DNA from: Methylotenera_A sp046594915
Lineage (GTDB): Bacteria; Pseudomonadota; Gammaproteobacteria; Burkholderiales; Methylophilaceae
Assembly: GCA_046594915.1 (NCBI GenBank)
Contig: JBKJRC010000003.1
Coordinates: 310,001 to 374,000 of the forward strand
Reading direction: 5' to 3'
DNA: 64,000 nucleotides
Position 1 is the first letter of the stretch; each line of letters opens with the position of its first letter. The notes beneath the pieces are model-generated. The model was given only the letters and a program-made list of their open reading frames with translations. It did no database searches and was not told the DNA's origin. Below are positions 54,568 through 63,993 of the stretch, one piece after another. The translations under genes were made by a program, and so were the position numbers.

Positions 54568-55341
54568 TTACTGCGTCTTTGCGTGCTTAAACAACGTAAA
54601 AAAGTTATCGGTTGTCGCTTGCATCACTTCTTGTAAACTAATACCGCGCAAATTGGCAATTTCTTGCGCGACGTATCTCACATAAGCGGGCTGGTTGGTT
54701 TTGCCGCGGAAAGGAATAGGCGCTAAATAAGGAGAATCCGTTTCTACCAGCATTTTATCCAGCGCAATTGCTTTCGCCACTTCTTTTAATTGCGTGGCAT
54801 TTTTAAAAGTCACAATGCCAGAAAACGAGATATAAAAGCCCATTTCTATCGCCGCCAGCGCGACTGGCAAGCTTTCGGTAAAGCAATGCATCACGCCGCC
54901 CACTCTATTTGCGCCCTCTTCTTGCATGATGCGCAACGTGTCTTCTGCCGCACTTCTGGTGTGAATAATGAGTGGTTTATTGGCTAAAATGGCAGCTTTA
55001 ATGTGCGTGCGAAACCGCTCGCGCTGCCATTCCAAATCGCCTGTTAATCTAAAATAATCTAAACCGGTTTCACCAATCGCCACAATTTTAGCGTGTTTGG
55101 ATAGGTTAACTAACACGTCTACAGTAGGTTCTTCGATATCTTCGTAATCAGGATGCACGCCCACAGAAGCATAAAAATTGTCAAATTGCTCGGCCAAGCT
55201 TAACACTTCAGGAAATTTATCTAATGTGACAGAAACGCACAGTGCATGCCCCACTTGCGCATCTTGCATCGATTGCCTGATTGCGTGAATATTACTGACA
55301 ATTTCAGGGAAATTAAGGTGACAGTGCGAATCTACTAACAT
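54568..55341 (-). CDS. TatD-family DNase/hydrolase
   Basis: 257 residues. Metal-dependent barrel: VDSHCHLNFP at the start, SVGVHPDYED, IGETGLDYFR, PLIIHTRSAAEDTL, GVMHCFTES and VETDSPYLAPIPFRGKTNQPA. Family members have 3'-5' exonuclease activity. It follows the PilZ gene by 45 bp in the holB-tmk-mltG-pabC neighbourhood, a common arrangement (pabC-mltG-tmk-holB-pilZ-tatD). Confidence 0.94.
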   Translation of the reverse strand: MLVDSHCHLNFPEIVSNIHAIRQSMQDAQVGHALCVSVTLDKFPEVLSLAEQFDNFYASVGVHPDYEDIEEPTVDVLVNLSKHAKIVAIGETGLDYFRLTGDLEWQRERFRTHIKAAILANKPLIIHTRSAAEDTLRIMQEEGANRVGGVMHCFTESLPVALAAIEMGFYISFSGIVTFKNATQLKEVAKAIALDKMLVETDSPYLAPIPFRGKTNQPAYVRYVAQEIANLRGISLQEVMQATTDNFFTLFKHAKTQ

Positions 55342-55386
55342 AACAGGATTAAATTTAAAGGCTACGAAAAAGTATATGGCTTAAAA

Positions 55387-55767
55387 CTACATCGTGTGTG
55401 TGGGGCGATTGGATTTTAACGTGCCACCCAATAATGACTCAATTTTGTTTCTCACTTCTAAACCTCCATCTTTGTCGCTAAACTGGACGCCAATACCTTG
55501 CGGGCGATTGGCTGACGCGGCAGGCGTTGTCCACACCACTTTCCCCACTACTTTTAGCTTGATTGGATCATCCACCAGACTTAACAGCATAAACACTTCT
55601 TCGCCAATTTTAAAGTTTTTATTGGTGGGGATAAACAAACCACCACCTTTAATGTAGGGCATATAAGCTGCGTATAAAGCAGATTTTTCTTTAATAGCCA
55701 GCGACAAAACGCCAGGCTTACTCGCTGATTGATCGGTATTGGCAGTAATATTGGCTTGCGTACTCAA
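55387..55767 (-). CDS. pilZ: PilZ-domain protein (type IV pilus-associated type)
   Basis: 126 residues. The fold pattern GVLSLAIKEKSALYAAYMPY, GGGLFIPTNKNFKIGEEVFM and VVWTTPAASANRPQGIGVQF matches the PilZ protein of type IV pilus biogenesis, which usually sits next to holB. The c-di-GMP motifs RxxxR and (D/N)xSxxG are not seen, so this one probably does not bind c-di-GMP by itself. It lies 33 bp downstream of holB. Confidence 0.88.
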   Translation of the reverse strand: MSTQANITANTDQSASKPGVLSLAIKEKSALYAAYMPYIKGGGLFIPTNKNFKIGEEVFMLLSLVDDPIKLKVVGKVVWTTPAASANRPQGIGVQFSDKDGGLEVRNKIESLLGGTLKSNRPTHTM

Positions 55768-55800
55768 TTGAAATCTTTCTTTTTGCTGAATAAAAAAGTG

Positions 55801-56781
55801 TTAACTAAAGATTTTAGTATAGTGCAAAAGCATGTTTTCTAGCTGCATTTCATTACTTAATGGGTGGTTTGCCATTTTTTTTGCATCCACTAATCTTTGC
55901 TGAAAATTCAATAACAAATTCAAGTTTACGCTTTTGCATAAAGCTTGCAAAGCGCTAATGTGCTGTACGTGATAGTTGGATTTTTGTGTGAGTTTATAAA
56001 TAGTTAAATCAAAAATCCACTTTTGCAACGTGTCGATGGCGCGCTCCATTCCCAGCGTTAAAAACAATGGCGCGCAAGTAAATGGCTGTAATTTAGCACC
56101 CAGCGTAAGCTGCTGAATCAAATTAATTGTCATGTCGCTATCTGCAGCAGTTTGCAATACAAGTAAAGGTGCTCCGCCTGTGTAATCCAGTAGATTTTTT
56201 GCATTGCTAACATGTTGTTTTTCAAGCCAGCTCAAAGCATCTTGTTTGTTGGGCAATGGCATATCAATCGCCTGACAGCGACTGATAATGGTGGGCAATA
56301 AGCGCTGTGGCTGGTTGCTAACCAATAAAAATAAGTTCTTTGCCGGCGGTTCCTCTAGCATTTTTAATAGCGCATTGGCAGAAGCGATATTTAAAGTCTC
56401 GGCAGGCGAAATGAGAATTACGCGGTAACTATTCACTTGGTGATGAGATAAACTTAAATAATCAATCAGTTGGCGTATTTGTGCAACGGAAATCTGCGTT
56501 TTTTTTATTGCTTTTTTCTTCGGCGCATCTTCACTTACGTCAGCGTCTTCTGGACTAATCAAGCGAAAATCTGGATGGTGCATTTCATTAAACCAAATGC
56601 AACTGGCACACACGCCGCAGGCATGCGTTTCAATTGGCGCTTTGCATAACAGGCTGCGCGCTAATTCCAGTGCAAAATCGTGTTTGCCCGTGCCGGCGCA
56701 ACCGCGCAACAGCAATGCATGTGGCAATGCTTCGCGTTGCTGCATAATATGTTGCCATTGTTTTTTTTGCCAAATATACAT
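55801..56781 (-). CDS. holB: DNA polymerase III subunit delta prime
   Basis: 326 residues. Clamp-loader AAA+ protein: the P-loop-like LLRGCAGTGKHDFA, zinc Cys set CGVCASC, SPAETLNIASANALLKMLEEPP, FLLVSNQPQRLLPTIISRC (sensor 1) and the C-terminal helical domain. It loads the sliding clamp with gamma/tau and delta. It overlaps the tmk operon, starting six bases after tmk. Confidence 0.94.
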   Translation of the reverse strand: MYIWQKKQWQHIMQQREALPHALLLRGCAGTGKHDFALELARSLLCKAPIETHACGVCASCIWFNEMHHPDFRLISPEDADVSEDAPKKKAIKKTQISVAQIRQLIDYLSLSHHQVNSYRVILISPAETLNIASANALLKMLEEPPAKNLFLLVSNQPQRLLPTIISRCQAIDMPLPNKQDALSWLEKQHVSNAKNLLDYTGGAPLLVLQTAADSDMTINLIQQLTLGAKLQPFTCAPLFLTLGMERAIDTLQKWIFDLTIYKLTQKSNYHVQHISALQALCKSVNLNLLLNFQQRLVDAKKMANHPLSNEMQLENMLLHYTKIFS

Positions 56782-56786
56782 ATTAA

Positions 56787-57437
56787 TTATAGAGATGCAA
56801 TTATTTTTTCAACTATCACGTTAACTTTTTCAATCGATTGATTGGCGTCTACTACATGAAAAATATGAGTATTTTCTGCCGCTCTTAATAAATAAGCTTG
56901 GCGTAATTTTTCAAAAAATTGTGCGTTTTCACGTTCAAACTTATCAGGCTCACGCGCTACAGCTAATCTTTGCAGACTGATTTCAACAGGCACATCAAAC
57001 AATAATGTGGCGTCTGGCCGTAAATCGCCTTGCACCCATGTTTCTAGTTGCTGGATTTTTTTCACTGGCACACCTTTGGCGCCGCATTGGTAGGCATAAG
57101 TTGCATCAGTAAATCGGTCTGACACCACATAAGCGCCGCGCGCCAAAGCCGGCTCAATCACATTGGCGATATGCTCGCGCCGCGCGGCAAACATCAGCAG
57201 CGTTTCGGTTTCGGCGTGCATGGGTTCATGCAACAGCAACTCCCTCAGTTTTTCGCCCAATGGCGTTCCGCCCGGCTCTCTGGTCGAAATCACTTCTAAT
57301 CCGCGGGCTTGTAGCGATGCGATAATCGTGGGTATATGCGTGCTTTTGCCTGCACCGTCCATGCCTTCTAGCGTGATGAATTTGCCTTTTTTTATCGCAT
57401 TGGTATTTATTGCGTCAGTTTTTGTTGTAAGCATCAT
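56787..57437 (-). CDS. tmk: Thymidylate kinase
   Basis: 216 residues, phosphorylating dTMP to dTDP. P-loop GMDGAGKST, DR(F/Y) motif SDRFTDATYAYQ, and TREPGGTPLGEKLRE are present. A LID-region REPDKFE follows. Its stop is six bases before holB and its start four bases after the mltG stop. Confidence 0.97.
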   Translation of the reverse strand: MMLTTKTDAINTNAIKKGKFITLEGMDGAGKSTHIPTIIASLQARGLEVISTREPGGTPLGEKLRELLLHEPMHAETETLLMFAARREHIANVIEPALARGAYVVSDRFTDATYAYQCGAKGVPVKKIQQLETWVQGDLRPDATLLFDVPVEISLQRLAVAREPDKFERENAQFFEKLRQAYLLRAAENTHIFHVVDANQSIEKVNVIVEKIIASL

Positions 57438-57440
57438 TTT

Positions 57441-58442
57441 TTAGTTTTTTTGTTTTAATTGGAATTTTGCCACGGCGCGATTATGCTCAGCCAACGAATT
57501 TGAAAATGCATGACTGCCATCGCCTTTGCCGACAAAATATAATGCTTTTGTTTTTTCGGGGTGCAATGCCGCTTCGATAGAAGCGATGCCCGGCATGGCA
57601 ATTGGCGTTGGCGGCAATCCAAAACGCGTATAGGTATTGTAAGTGGTATCGGTTAATAAATCTTTGCGGCGAATATTACCGTCGTATTTTTCGCCCATGC
57701 CATAAATCACCGTTGGGTCTGTTTGCAGGCGCATGCCAATGCGTAGGCGATTTAAAAAGACACCCGCAATCAACCTGCGCTCTGATGCCCGGCCAGTTTC
57801 TTTTTCTATAATCGAAGCCATAATAAGTGCCTCATAACTGTTTTTATAAGGCAAGTTGGCTGAGCGATTAATCCAGGCTTTATTTAACTTGGTCTGCATC
57901 GCAGCATAAGCGCGTTTAAGCAATACGGTATCTTGCGTACCGCGGTCGAAATAAAAAGTGTCGGGAAAAAATAATCCCTCCGCATGCGGCTCAGACTTGC
58001 CTACCAATGCCATCACTTCTGCATCGGCCAAGGTTTGTATGGTGCTTTTAATTGCATCATTTTTAAGCAGTTTTTCACGCATTTGCTTGAATGTTCGGCC
58101 TTCAATAAAGGTAATGCTGCCTTGCGTTGCTTTGCCGTGATTAAGTGACAGCAGCAATTGATAAGGTGTGATATTTTTATTTAAGGTGTAGTCGCCCGCC
58201 TTTAAATCGGGTTCTTTTCCAAGCACTTTGCCCAGTACAACAAATGGCCAAGCCGTGGGTAAAACTTTTTGATTCACCAATTGATTGGCGATACTTTTAA
58301 GGCCACTTTTAGGCTTAATGGTAATTTCCTGTGCGGCTGGCATTAAATTTAGCGAGGTTTTAGCATAACTAAATAGCCAGACGCCCAAAATTATCGTCAC
58401 AATTAAGGCTGAAACCAGTGTTAACTTGATTAATCGCATCAT
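57441..58442 (-). CDS. mltG: Endolytic murein transglycosylase
   Basis: 333 residues. One N-terminal membrane segment, a LysM-like region, then the YceG core with EGRTFKQMREKL, EGLFFPDTYFD-like strand, ASIIEKETG with catalytic Glu, VFLNRLRIGMRLQTDPTVIYG and YNTYTRFGLPPTPIAMPG. It cuts nascent glycan strands and may set glycan length. It overlaps pabC by four bases. Confidence 0.96.
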   Translation of the reverse strand: MMRLIKLTLVSALIVTIILGVWLFSYAKTSLNLMPAAQEITIKPKSGLKSIANQLVNQKVLPTAWPFVVLGKVLGKEPDLKAGDYTLNKNITPYQLLLSLNHGKATQGSITFIEGRTFKQMREKLLKNDAIKSTIQTLADAEVMALVGKSEPHAEGLFFPDTFYFDRGTQDTVLLKRAYAAMQTKLNKAWINRSANLPYKNSYEALIMASIIEKETGRASERRLIAGVFLNRLRIGMRLQTDPTVIYGMGEKYDGNIRRKDLLTDTTYNTYTRFGLPPTPIAMPGIASIEAALHPEKTKALYFVGKGDGSHAFSNSLAEHNRAVAKFQLKQKN

Positions 58443-59266
58443 ACTTTTAATACTTTTCTAAAATCGGCAGCAAGTGAAGTGGGCTTCCAAACGGTTTGTA
58501 AAATACTTTTAACCTGCAAAGCGCCGTAAATGCTATTGGTGATGAGTACTTCATCTGCAGAGAGTAATTGTTCTAGACCAATTTGCTGAATTTTTACTGT
58601 TAAGCCAAGCAGATGTGCTAAATCGATAATGCGTTGGCGGGTGACCCCTGCAATACCGCAACGGTCCAATTTAGGTGTGATTAACGTGTCGCCGCAACAG
58701 ATAAAAATATTCGCCGCGGTGCAGGCAATCACATGCTTAGTATCGTCGAACATAATACCATCTACAATATTCGGGTCTGTCCATTCCATGCGCGCTAATA
58801 CGTTTTCTAGCCGATTTAGGTGCTTAACGCCAGCCAACGCGGTTTGCGTGGCCAATTGCGTTGTGCAAACGTGCAAGTTAACACCTTCGATAAGGTAGTT
58901 ATTTGGGTATGCACGCAAAGCGGATTTAATAATGACTCTTAACGGGTTAGTGATTGCAGGCGGTGCGTAGCCACGCTCGCCCTCGCCTCTGGTGATGATT
59001 ATTTTTGCAATCGCGGTTTCATCGGCTGCCAATAATTGTTGCAGATCGCTCATTAGTAATTCTGCACTGGGACAAACGATTTTAATGGCAGCACAATCAG
59101 CCACCAGTTTTTGGTAATGCTGCGGCCAACATTCGGGCATGCCATTTCGTATTAGCATGGTGCGAAAAACGCCATCGCCATAAGCAAATCCGCGATCGAA
59201 TGGCGAGATGGCGGAATCAAAACTGCCGTTAATAATAAAGGATTGTGTGCGCAACATGATGCGCAA
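58439..59266 (-). CDS. pabC: Aminodeoxychorismate lyase
   Basis: 275 residues, class IV PLP enzyme making 4-aminobenzoate for folate. Features: FDRGFAYGDGVFRTM, GVKHLNRLENVLARMEW with PLP Lys, SNIF-like AANIFICCGDTLITP and GIAGVTRQRIIDLA. Its stop overlaps the mltG start. A branched-chain or D-amino acid aminotransferase is possible by fold, but context and motifs favour PabC. Confidence 0.94.
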   Translation of the reverse strand: MRIMLRTQSFIINGSFDSAISPFDRGFAYGDGVFRTMLIRNGMPECWPQHYQKLVADCAAIKIVCPSAELLMSDLQQLLAADETAIAKIIITRGEGERGYAPPAITNPLRVIIKSALRAYPNNYLIEGVNLHVCTTQLATQTALAGVKHLNRLENVLARMEWTDPNIVDGIMFDDTKHVIACTAANIFICCGDTLITPKLDRCGIAGVTRQRIIDLAHLLGLTVKIQQIGLEQLLSADEVLITNSIYGALQVKSILQTVWKPTSLAADFRKVLKV

Positions 59267-59289
59267 TTAAACCATAGCTGGCTTGAATT

Positions 59290-59323
59290 AAAAAGCCTGC
59301 AAGTGTTTAATTTACAGGCTTTT
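59290..59323. terminator. Terminator between fabF and pabC
   Basis: AAAAGCCTG (59291-59299) and CAGGCTTTT (59315-59323) pair over a 15-base loop, with A and T runs on both sides. It separates the fab set from the pabC-mltG-tmk-holB set. Confidence 0.75.
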
Positions 59324-59397
59324 AGTACAAATCAAGCTTAATCAATCCGCTTGCATTTTTAAATGGTTAAATCTTATTTAAATACCAAACTGGCAAC

Positions 59398-60633
59398 CTA
59401 CGTTTTCTTGAAAACTAGGCTACCATTAGTCCCACCAAAACCAAAGTTGTTTTTAAGCGCATAGGTTATTTGCATATCTCGCGCAGTGTTTGCACAATAG
59501 TCTAAATCGCAATCTGGGTCTTGGTTAAAAATATTAATGGTTGGTGGCGAAACTTGATGATGAATCGCCAGCACGGTAAATACCGATTCCAGGCCGCCAG
59601 CACCGCCTAATAGATGACCTGTCATGGATTTGGTTGAGTTAACCACAATTTTGCTGGCATGCGCGCCAAAAGCGGCTTTGATCGCATTGGTTTCATTGGC
59701 ATCACCCAATGGCGTAGATGTACCATGCGCGTTTACATATTGCACTTGTGTTGCATCAATTTTTGCATTTTTAAGCGCGTTATTCATAGAGCGACGTGGC
59801 CCATCCATGTTCGGTGCGGTCATGTGATAAGCATCTGCGCTCATGCCATAACCGACTAGCTCTGCATAAATGCGTGCGCCACGGGCTTTTGCATGTTCAT
59901 ATTCTTCAAGCACCATTACACCAGCACCCTCGCCAATCACAAAACCATCGCGATCTTTATCCCAAGGGCGGCTTGCAGTTGCCGGGTCATCGTTACGGGT
60001 TGAAAGCGCACGCGCTGCCGCAAACCCGCCAACGGCTAATTCTGTAATCGCGGCTTCGGCGCCACCAGCCACCATTACATCTGCATCGCCATATTCAATC
60101 ATGCGCGCCGCGTCACCAATTGAATGCGTGCCTGTGGTGCACGCAGTAACAATGGCTACATTGGGGCCTTTTAAGCCAAACATGATGCTTAAATTGCCAG
60201 AAATCATATTAATAATGGTGCCCGGGATAAAAAATGGCGAGATTTTGCGTGTGCCACCTTCATCGTATACATCATTGGTGGCTTCAATTAACCCTAAACC
60301 ACCAATACCAGAGCCGATAGACACGCCAATGCGCTCGGCATTTTGTTCAGTTACTTCTATCCCTGAATCTTTAAATGCTTCAATACCAGCCACTAAACCA
60401 TACTGAATAAAAGTATCCATACGGCGGGCTTCTTTGGCGGATAAATAATCTTCAACATTAAAATTTTTAACTTCGCCTGCAATTTGCGACGAAAATGCAG
60501 ATGGGTCAAACTTGGTAATGCGCGCAATACCCGATTGGCCTTTGACAATGTTAGCCCAAGCGGTTTCTGTGCCAATACCAACTGGAGAAACAACACCTAA
60601 ACCTGTAATGACAACTCGACGTTTTTCGCTCAT
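59398..60633 (-). CDS. fabF: 3-oxoacyl-[acyl-carrier-protein] synthase II
   Basis: 411 residues, chain-elongating condensing enzyme. Active-site Cys in VTACTTGTHSIGDAARM, His in NAHGTSTPLGDANE and His in STKSMTGHLLGGAGG; C-terminal LKNNFGFGGTNGSLVF. The start is ATG 60,633. The space to acpP is 180 bp, with a heptanucleotide repeat and a stem-loop. Confidence 0.98.
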   Translation of the reverse strand: MSEKRRVVITGLGVVSPVGIGTETAWANIVKGQSGIARITKFDPSAFSSQIAGEVKNFNVEDYLSAKEARRMDTFIQYGLVAGIEAFKDSGIEVTEQNAERIGVSIGSGIGGLGLIEATNDVYDEGGTRKISPFFIPGTIINMISGNLSIMFGLKGPNVAIVTACTTGTHSIGDAARMIEYGDADVMVAGGAEAAITELAVGGFAAARALSTRNDDPATASRPWDKDRDGFVIGEGAGVMVLEEYEHAKARGARIYAELVGYGMSADAYHMTAPNMDGPRRSMNNALKNAKIDATQVQYVNAHGTSTPLGDANETNAIKAAFGAHASKIVVNSTKSMTGHLLGGAGGLESVFTVLAIHHQVSPPTINIFNQDPDCDLDYCANTARDMQITYALKNNFGFGGTNGSLVFKKT

Positions 60634-60675
60634 GATTTAGATTTCACCGTTAGACTCATGATTAATTTCATGGTT

Positions 60676-60736
60676 AGATTGAAGATTGAAGATTGAAGAT
60701 TGAAGATTGAAGATTGAAGATTGAAGATTGAAGATT
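60676..60736. repeat. Heptanucleotide repeat (GAAGATT)8 between acpP and fabF
   Basis: Eight perfect head-to-tail copies of GAAGATT at 60681-60736, with a partial unit (AGATT) before it. It lies in the acpP-fabF spacer, 43-103 bp upstream of the fabF start. Repeats of this kind slip during replication. Confidence 0.95.
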
Positions 60737-60767
60737 GAATTGCATGAAAAATGACTACTCAACAAAG

Positions 60768-60794
60768 TTCAGCCCTCATTTTGAGAGGGCTGAA
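60768..60794 (-). promoter_or_regulatory. Stem-loop after acpP (attenuator or processing site)
   Basis: TTCAGCCCTC (60768-60777) and GAGGGCTGAA (60785-60794) form a perfect 10-bp stem, 20 bp after the acpP stop. No T-run follows on the minus strand, so it may partly stop transcription or stabilise the acpP message, letting acpP be expressed far above fabF. Confidence 0.55.
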
Positions 60795-60813
60795 AATTGC
60801 AGGGTATATTGAA

Positions 60814-61050
60814 TTACTTAAGGTTTGCGTTGACGTAATCAATCGCTTGTTGCACGGTGGTGATTTTTTCTGCTTCGTCATCCGGAATTTCACAATCAAA
60901 CTCCTCTTCAAGCGCCATCACTAATTCCACTGTATCCAATGAATCAGCACCTAAATCATCTACAAATGATGATGCGTTTTTTACGTCGGCTTCGTTAGCA
61001 CCTAATTGTTCGCAAACGATTTTTCTTACACGTTGTTCGATGTCAGACAT
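60814..61050 (-). CDS. acpP: Acyl carrier protein
   Basis: 78 residues, acidic, four helices. The 4'-phosphopantetheine Ser is in GADSLDTVELVMALEEEF, the classical motif. It carries growing acyl chains for FabD, FabH, FabG and FabF, which flank it. Confidence 0.99.
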   Translation of the reverse strand: MSDIEQRVRKIVCEQLGANEADVKNASSFVDDLGADSLDTVELVMALEEEFDCEIPDDEAEKITTVQQAIDYVNANLK

Positions 61051-61087
61051 CTAAATACCCCTTTGATTAAAAATTAGCAGCTACATC

Positions 61088-61116
61088 AGTATAGTTAGGC
61101 TAAGTGCGTATTCTAA
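61088..61116 (-). promoter_or_regulatory. Candidate sigma-70 promoter of acpP
   Basis: On the minus strand, -35-like TTAGAA (61116-61111) and -10 TATACT (61093-61088) are 17 bp apart; predicted start about 38 bp before the acpP ATG. An own promoter fits the large acpP-fabG gap (152 bp). Confidence 0.5.
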
Positions 61117-61202
61117 CAAAACTCTAGAATAAAACAAAAATGCTTTTTTAAATTAATGCGGATTAATTTTAAAATTTGCCTTAAAAAAGTGGTTAAGTAT
61201 CG

Positions 61203-61958
61203 CTAGGCCATATACATTCCACCATTCACATGAATGGTTTCACCGGTAATATAAGCTGCATTTGGTGATGCTAGAAATGCCACGGTTGCAGCGATTTCCT
61301 TTACGTTGCCTAAACGGCCCAGCGGCACGCGATCTAGCATTTTCGTTTTAATCGCTTCTGGCAGTTCGGCGGTCATATCGGTTTCAATAAAACCAGGCGC
61401 CACACAATTCACCGTAACATTACGGCTGCCAACCTCTGCTGCCAATGATTTAGTAAAACCACTCATGCCCGCTTTAGCCGCTGCATAGTTGGTTTGCCCA
61501 GCATTGCCCATATGACCTACTACGCTAGAAATGTTGATAATGCGCCCAGTACGCGCTTTCATCATCGGGCGTAGAACGGCTTGACTCATGCGGAAAACCG
61601 ATTTTAAATTGGTCGCAATTACGGCATCCCAATCGTCATCGCTCATGCGCATTAACAAAGTATCGCGCGTAATGCCGGCGTTATTCACTAAGATTGAAAT
61701 ATCGCCAAATTGCGCCGCAATTTCTTTTAAAACGGCCGTAACTTGTGCGGCATCATTCACGTCTAACGCCATGCCAACACCATTAAAGCCCGCTTGTTTA
61801 AAGCTGGCATTAATATTTGCGGCGCCGCCAACGCTAGTTGCAGTGCCAATCACCGTTGCGCCTTGCTCACCAAGTTCTGCTGCTATTGCCGCGCCAATGC
61901 CACGGCTTGCGCCAGTTACTAAGGCAATTTGACCGCTTAATAGTTGAATGTTTGACAT
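61203..61958 (-). CDS. fabG: 3-oxoacyl-[acyl-carrier-protein] reductase
   Basis: 251 residues, short-chain dehydrogenase reducing 3-oxoacyl-ACP with NADPH. Cofactor loop GASRGIGAAIAAELG, NNAGITRD, catalytic Ser in NISSVVG, YAAAKAG with Tyr and Lys, and C-terminal GETIHVNGGMYMA. Confidence 0.98.
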   Translation of the reverse strand: MSNIQLLSGQIALVTGASRGIGAAIAAELGEQGATVIGTATSVGGAANINASFKQAGFNGVGMALDVNDAAQVTAVLKEIAAQFGDISILVNNAGITRDTLLMRMSDDDWDAVIATNLKSVFRMSQAVLRPMMKARTGRIINISSVVGHMGNAGQTNYAAAKAGMSGFTKSLAAEVGSRNVTVNCVAPGFIETDMTAELPEAIKTKMLDRVPLGRLGNVKEIAATVAFLASPNAAYITGETIHVNGGMYMA

Positions 61959-62011
61959 TAAATAAGCCTCTTAATTAACTGTTTTATATGATTAATTATT
62001 TCTATTGATTA

Positions 62012-62959
62012 TTACTGTTGGTTATTCAATACAAACTCAGCAATAGCTGCATCTGAAACCAGCGCAACGCATGAAAACTCTGCGGCGATACGTTTGGTTA
62101 AGCCTGTTAACACTTTTCCTGGGCCACATTCTGCGGCATTGGTGAAACCTTTAGCATAAATTGCCTGTACCGTTTCTACCCAGCGCACTGGGCTGTATAG
62201 CTGTCGCACCAGCGCCTGTTTGATTTCATCAGCATTGTTGTAGCTGGCGACATCGGCATTATGCAAAACAGGTATTTGTGGCACACGCACTGTCACATCA
62301 GCTAAATATGTAACGAGTTTTTCTGCCGCAGGCTGCATTAATGCGCAATGCGATGGCACGCTGACGGGCAATGCTAGTGCGCGTTTTGCGCCTTTTTCCT
62401 TTGCGATTTCCATACCGCGATCTACCGCTGCTTTATTACCTGCAATCACTACTTGGCCTGGCGAATTAAAGTTAACGGCTTCACAAACTGCATTTTGCGC
62501 AGCTTCCATGCACACTGTACGCACCGTTTCATCATCCAAGCCCAATATTGCCGCCATTGCGCCCTCGCCTTCTGGCACAGCGCTTTGCATCACTTCTGCA
62601 CGATATTTAACCAAGGGCAAGGCATCGGCATAACTGATTGCACCCGCTGCCACCAAAGCGGCATATTCGCCCAAGCTGTGGCCTGCGAAAATACTCGGTT
62701 GCGCGCCACCTGCCTGAATATAAGCACGCCAAGTAGCAATGCCCGCAGCCAGCATTAAAGGTTGCGTATGTTGGGTCATATTGAGCAAATCATTTGGCTG
62801 TGTTGCCATCGCCCAAAAATCGACGCCCAGAATATCGGAAGCTTCAACAAATGTTTGCTTGATAACAGGACTTTCGCCAGACTTGATATCGGAAAAGCTG
62901 CTCATCATGCCAACCGATTGTGAGCCTTGACCAGGGAAGAAAAATGCAAATTGATTCAT
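62012..62959 (-). CDS. fabD: Malonyl-CoA:ACP transacylase
   Basis: 315 residues, moves malonyl from CoA to ACP. FFPGQGSQSVGM opening, nucleophile Ser in GHSLGEYAAL, Arg in VKYRAEVMQ, His in VPSHCALM, and ECGPGKVLTGL at the end. It lies 53 bp before fabG and 83 bp after fabH. Confidence 0.98.
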   Translation of the reverse strand: MNQFAFFFPGQGSQSVGMMSSFSDIKSGESPVIKQTFVEASDILGVDFWAMATQPNDLLNMTQHTQPLMLAAGIATWRAYIQAGGAQPSIFAGHSLGEYAALVAAGAISYADALPLVKYRAEVMQSAVPEGEGAMAAILGLDDETVRTVCMEAAQNAVCEAVNFNSPGQVVIAGNKAAVDRGMEIAKEKGAKRALALPVSVPSHCALMQPAAEKLVTYLADVTVRVPQIPVLHNADVASYNNADEIKQALVRQLYSPVRWVETVQAIYAKGFTNAAECGPGKVLTGLTKRIAAEFSCVALVSDAAIAEFVLNNQQ

Positions 62960-63042
62960 TGTTTGTTTATGTCGTTTCTAATGCTTTATTTTCAGCTAAA
63001 TTTAAGCTACTTAACACTCAATTTAGGCTTACTATTTAAATG

Positions 63043-63993
63043 TTAGTATCTAATAAGTGCTGAACCCCAAGTAAAACCTCCGCCAAAAGCTTCCATCAAA
63101 ATAATATCGCCACGTTTAATGCGGCCATCTTTTACGGCAACGTCTAATGCCAGTGGAATAGACGCGGCTGAAGTATTACCATGTTTATCCACTGTGACAA
63201 TCACTTTATCCATACTCATATCCAGTTTTTTCGCTGTTGCCTGCAAAATGCGAATATTGGCTTGATGTGGCACCAGCCAGTCGATATCGCTTTTCTGCAT
63301 GCCGTTTGCGGCCAAAGTTTCATCCACAATTTGGTCTAGCGTATTCACTGCCATTTTAAATACGGCATTACCTTCCATTAATACGGTGTCGGGCCCATTA
63401 TCATTGCGCGGCACATGCAACATTTTTTCATAATTGCCATCTGCGTGTAAATGTGTGGAAATAATACCTGGCTCGGATGATACCTGCAGAATAACCGCAC
63501 CAGCGCCATCGCCCCACAAAATGCAATTGCCTCTGTCGGTGTAATCGGTAATGTGCGAAAACGTCTCTGCACCAATCACCAATGCACATTTGGCACCGCC
63601 CGCTTTAATAAAATTATCGGCCGTTGCCAATGCATAAACAAAACCGCTGCACACGGCCTGAATATCAAACGCAGGGCAACCAGAAATGCCCAATTTACGT
63701 TGTACCATAGTAGCAACGCTAGGAAACACTTTATCGGGCGTGGTGGTTGCAATGACGATTAAATCGATATTATTAGCATGAATGCCCGCGCTACTGATAG
63801 CATTCTGCGCGGCGATTAAGGCTAAATCGCTGGTTAATTCGTCTGCCGCCGCAATATGTCTTTCACGAATGCCGGTGCGGGTAAAAATCCACTCATCGGT
63901 GGTGTCGACCATTTTTTCCAAATCCGCATTACTTAAGATTTTTTGCGGTAAATAGCTGCCGGTGCCTGTTATTTTTGCGTTTAATTTGGTCAT
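63043..63993 (-). CDS. fabH: 3-oxoacyl-[acyl-carrier-protein] synthase III
   Basis: 316 residues, starts chains from acetyl-CoA. Active Cys115 in QAVCSGFVYAL, His in VPHQANIRI and Asn in KHGNTSAASIP; the N-terminal TGSYLPQKILSN and C-terminal FGGGFTWGSALIRY are typical. The start is ATG 63,993, seven bases from the window end; plsX is commonly next upstream. Confidence 0.98.
   Translation of the reverse strand: MTKLNAKITGTGSYLPQKILSNADLEKMVDTTDEWIFTRTGIRERHIAAADELTSDLALIAAQNAISSAGIHANNIDLIVIATTTPDKVFPSVATMVQRKLGISGCPAFDIQAVCSGFVYALATADNFIKAGGAKCALVIGAETFSHITDYTDRGNCILWGDGAGAVILQVSSEPGIISTHLHADGNYEKMLHVPRNDNGPDTVLMEGNAVFKMAVNTLDQIVDETLAANGMQKSDIDWLVPHQANIRILQATAKKLDMSMDKVIVTVDKHGNTSAASIPLALDVAVKDGRIKRGDIILMEAFGGGFTWGSALIRY

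Noticed and set aside
60681..60736. CRISPR array
   Set aside because: The units are 7 bp, contiguous and without spacers, so this is a microsatellite.
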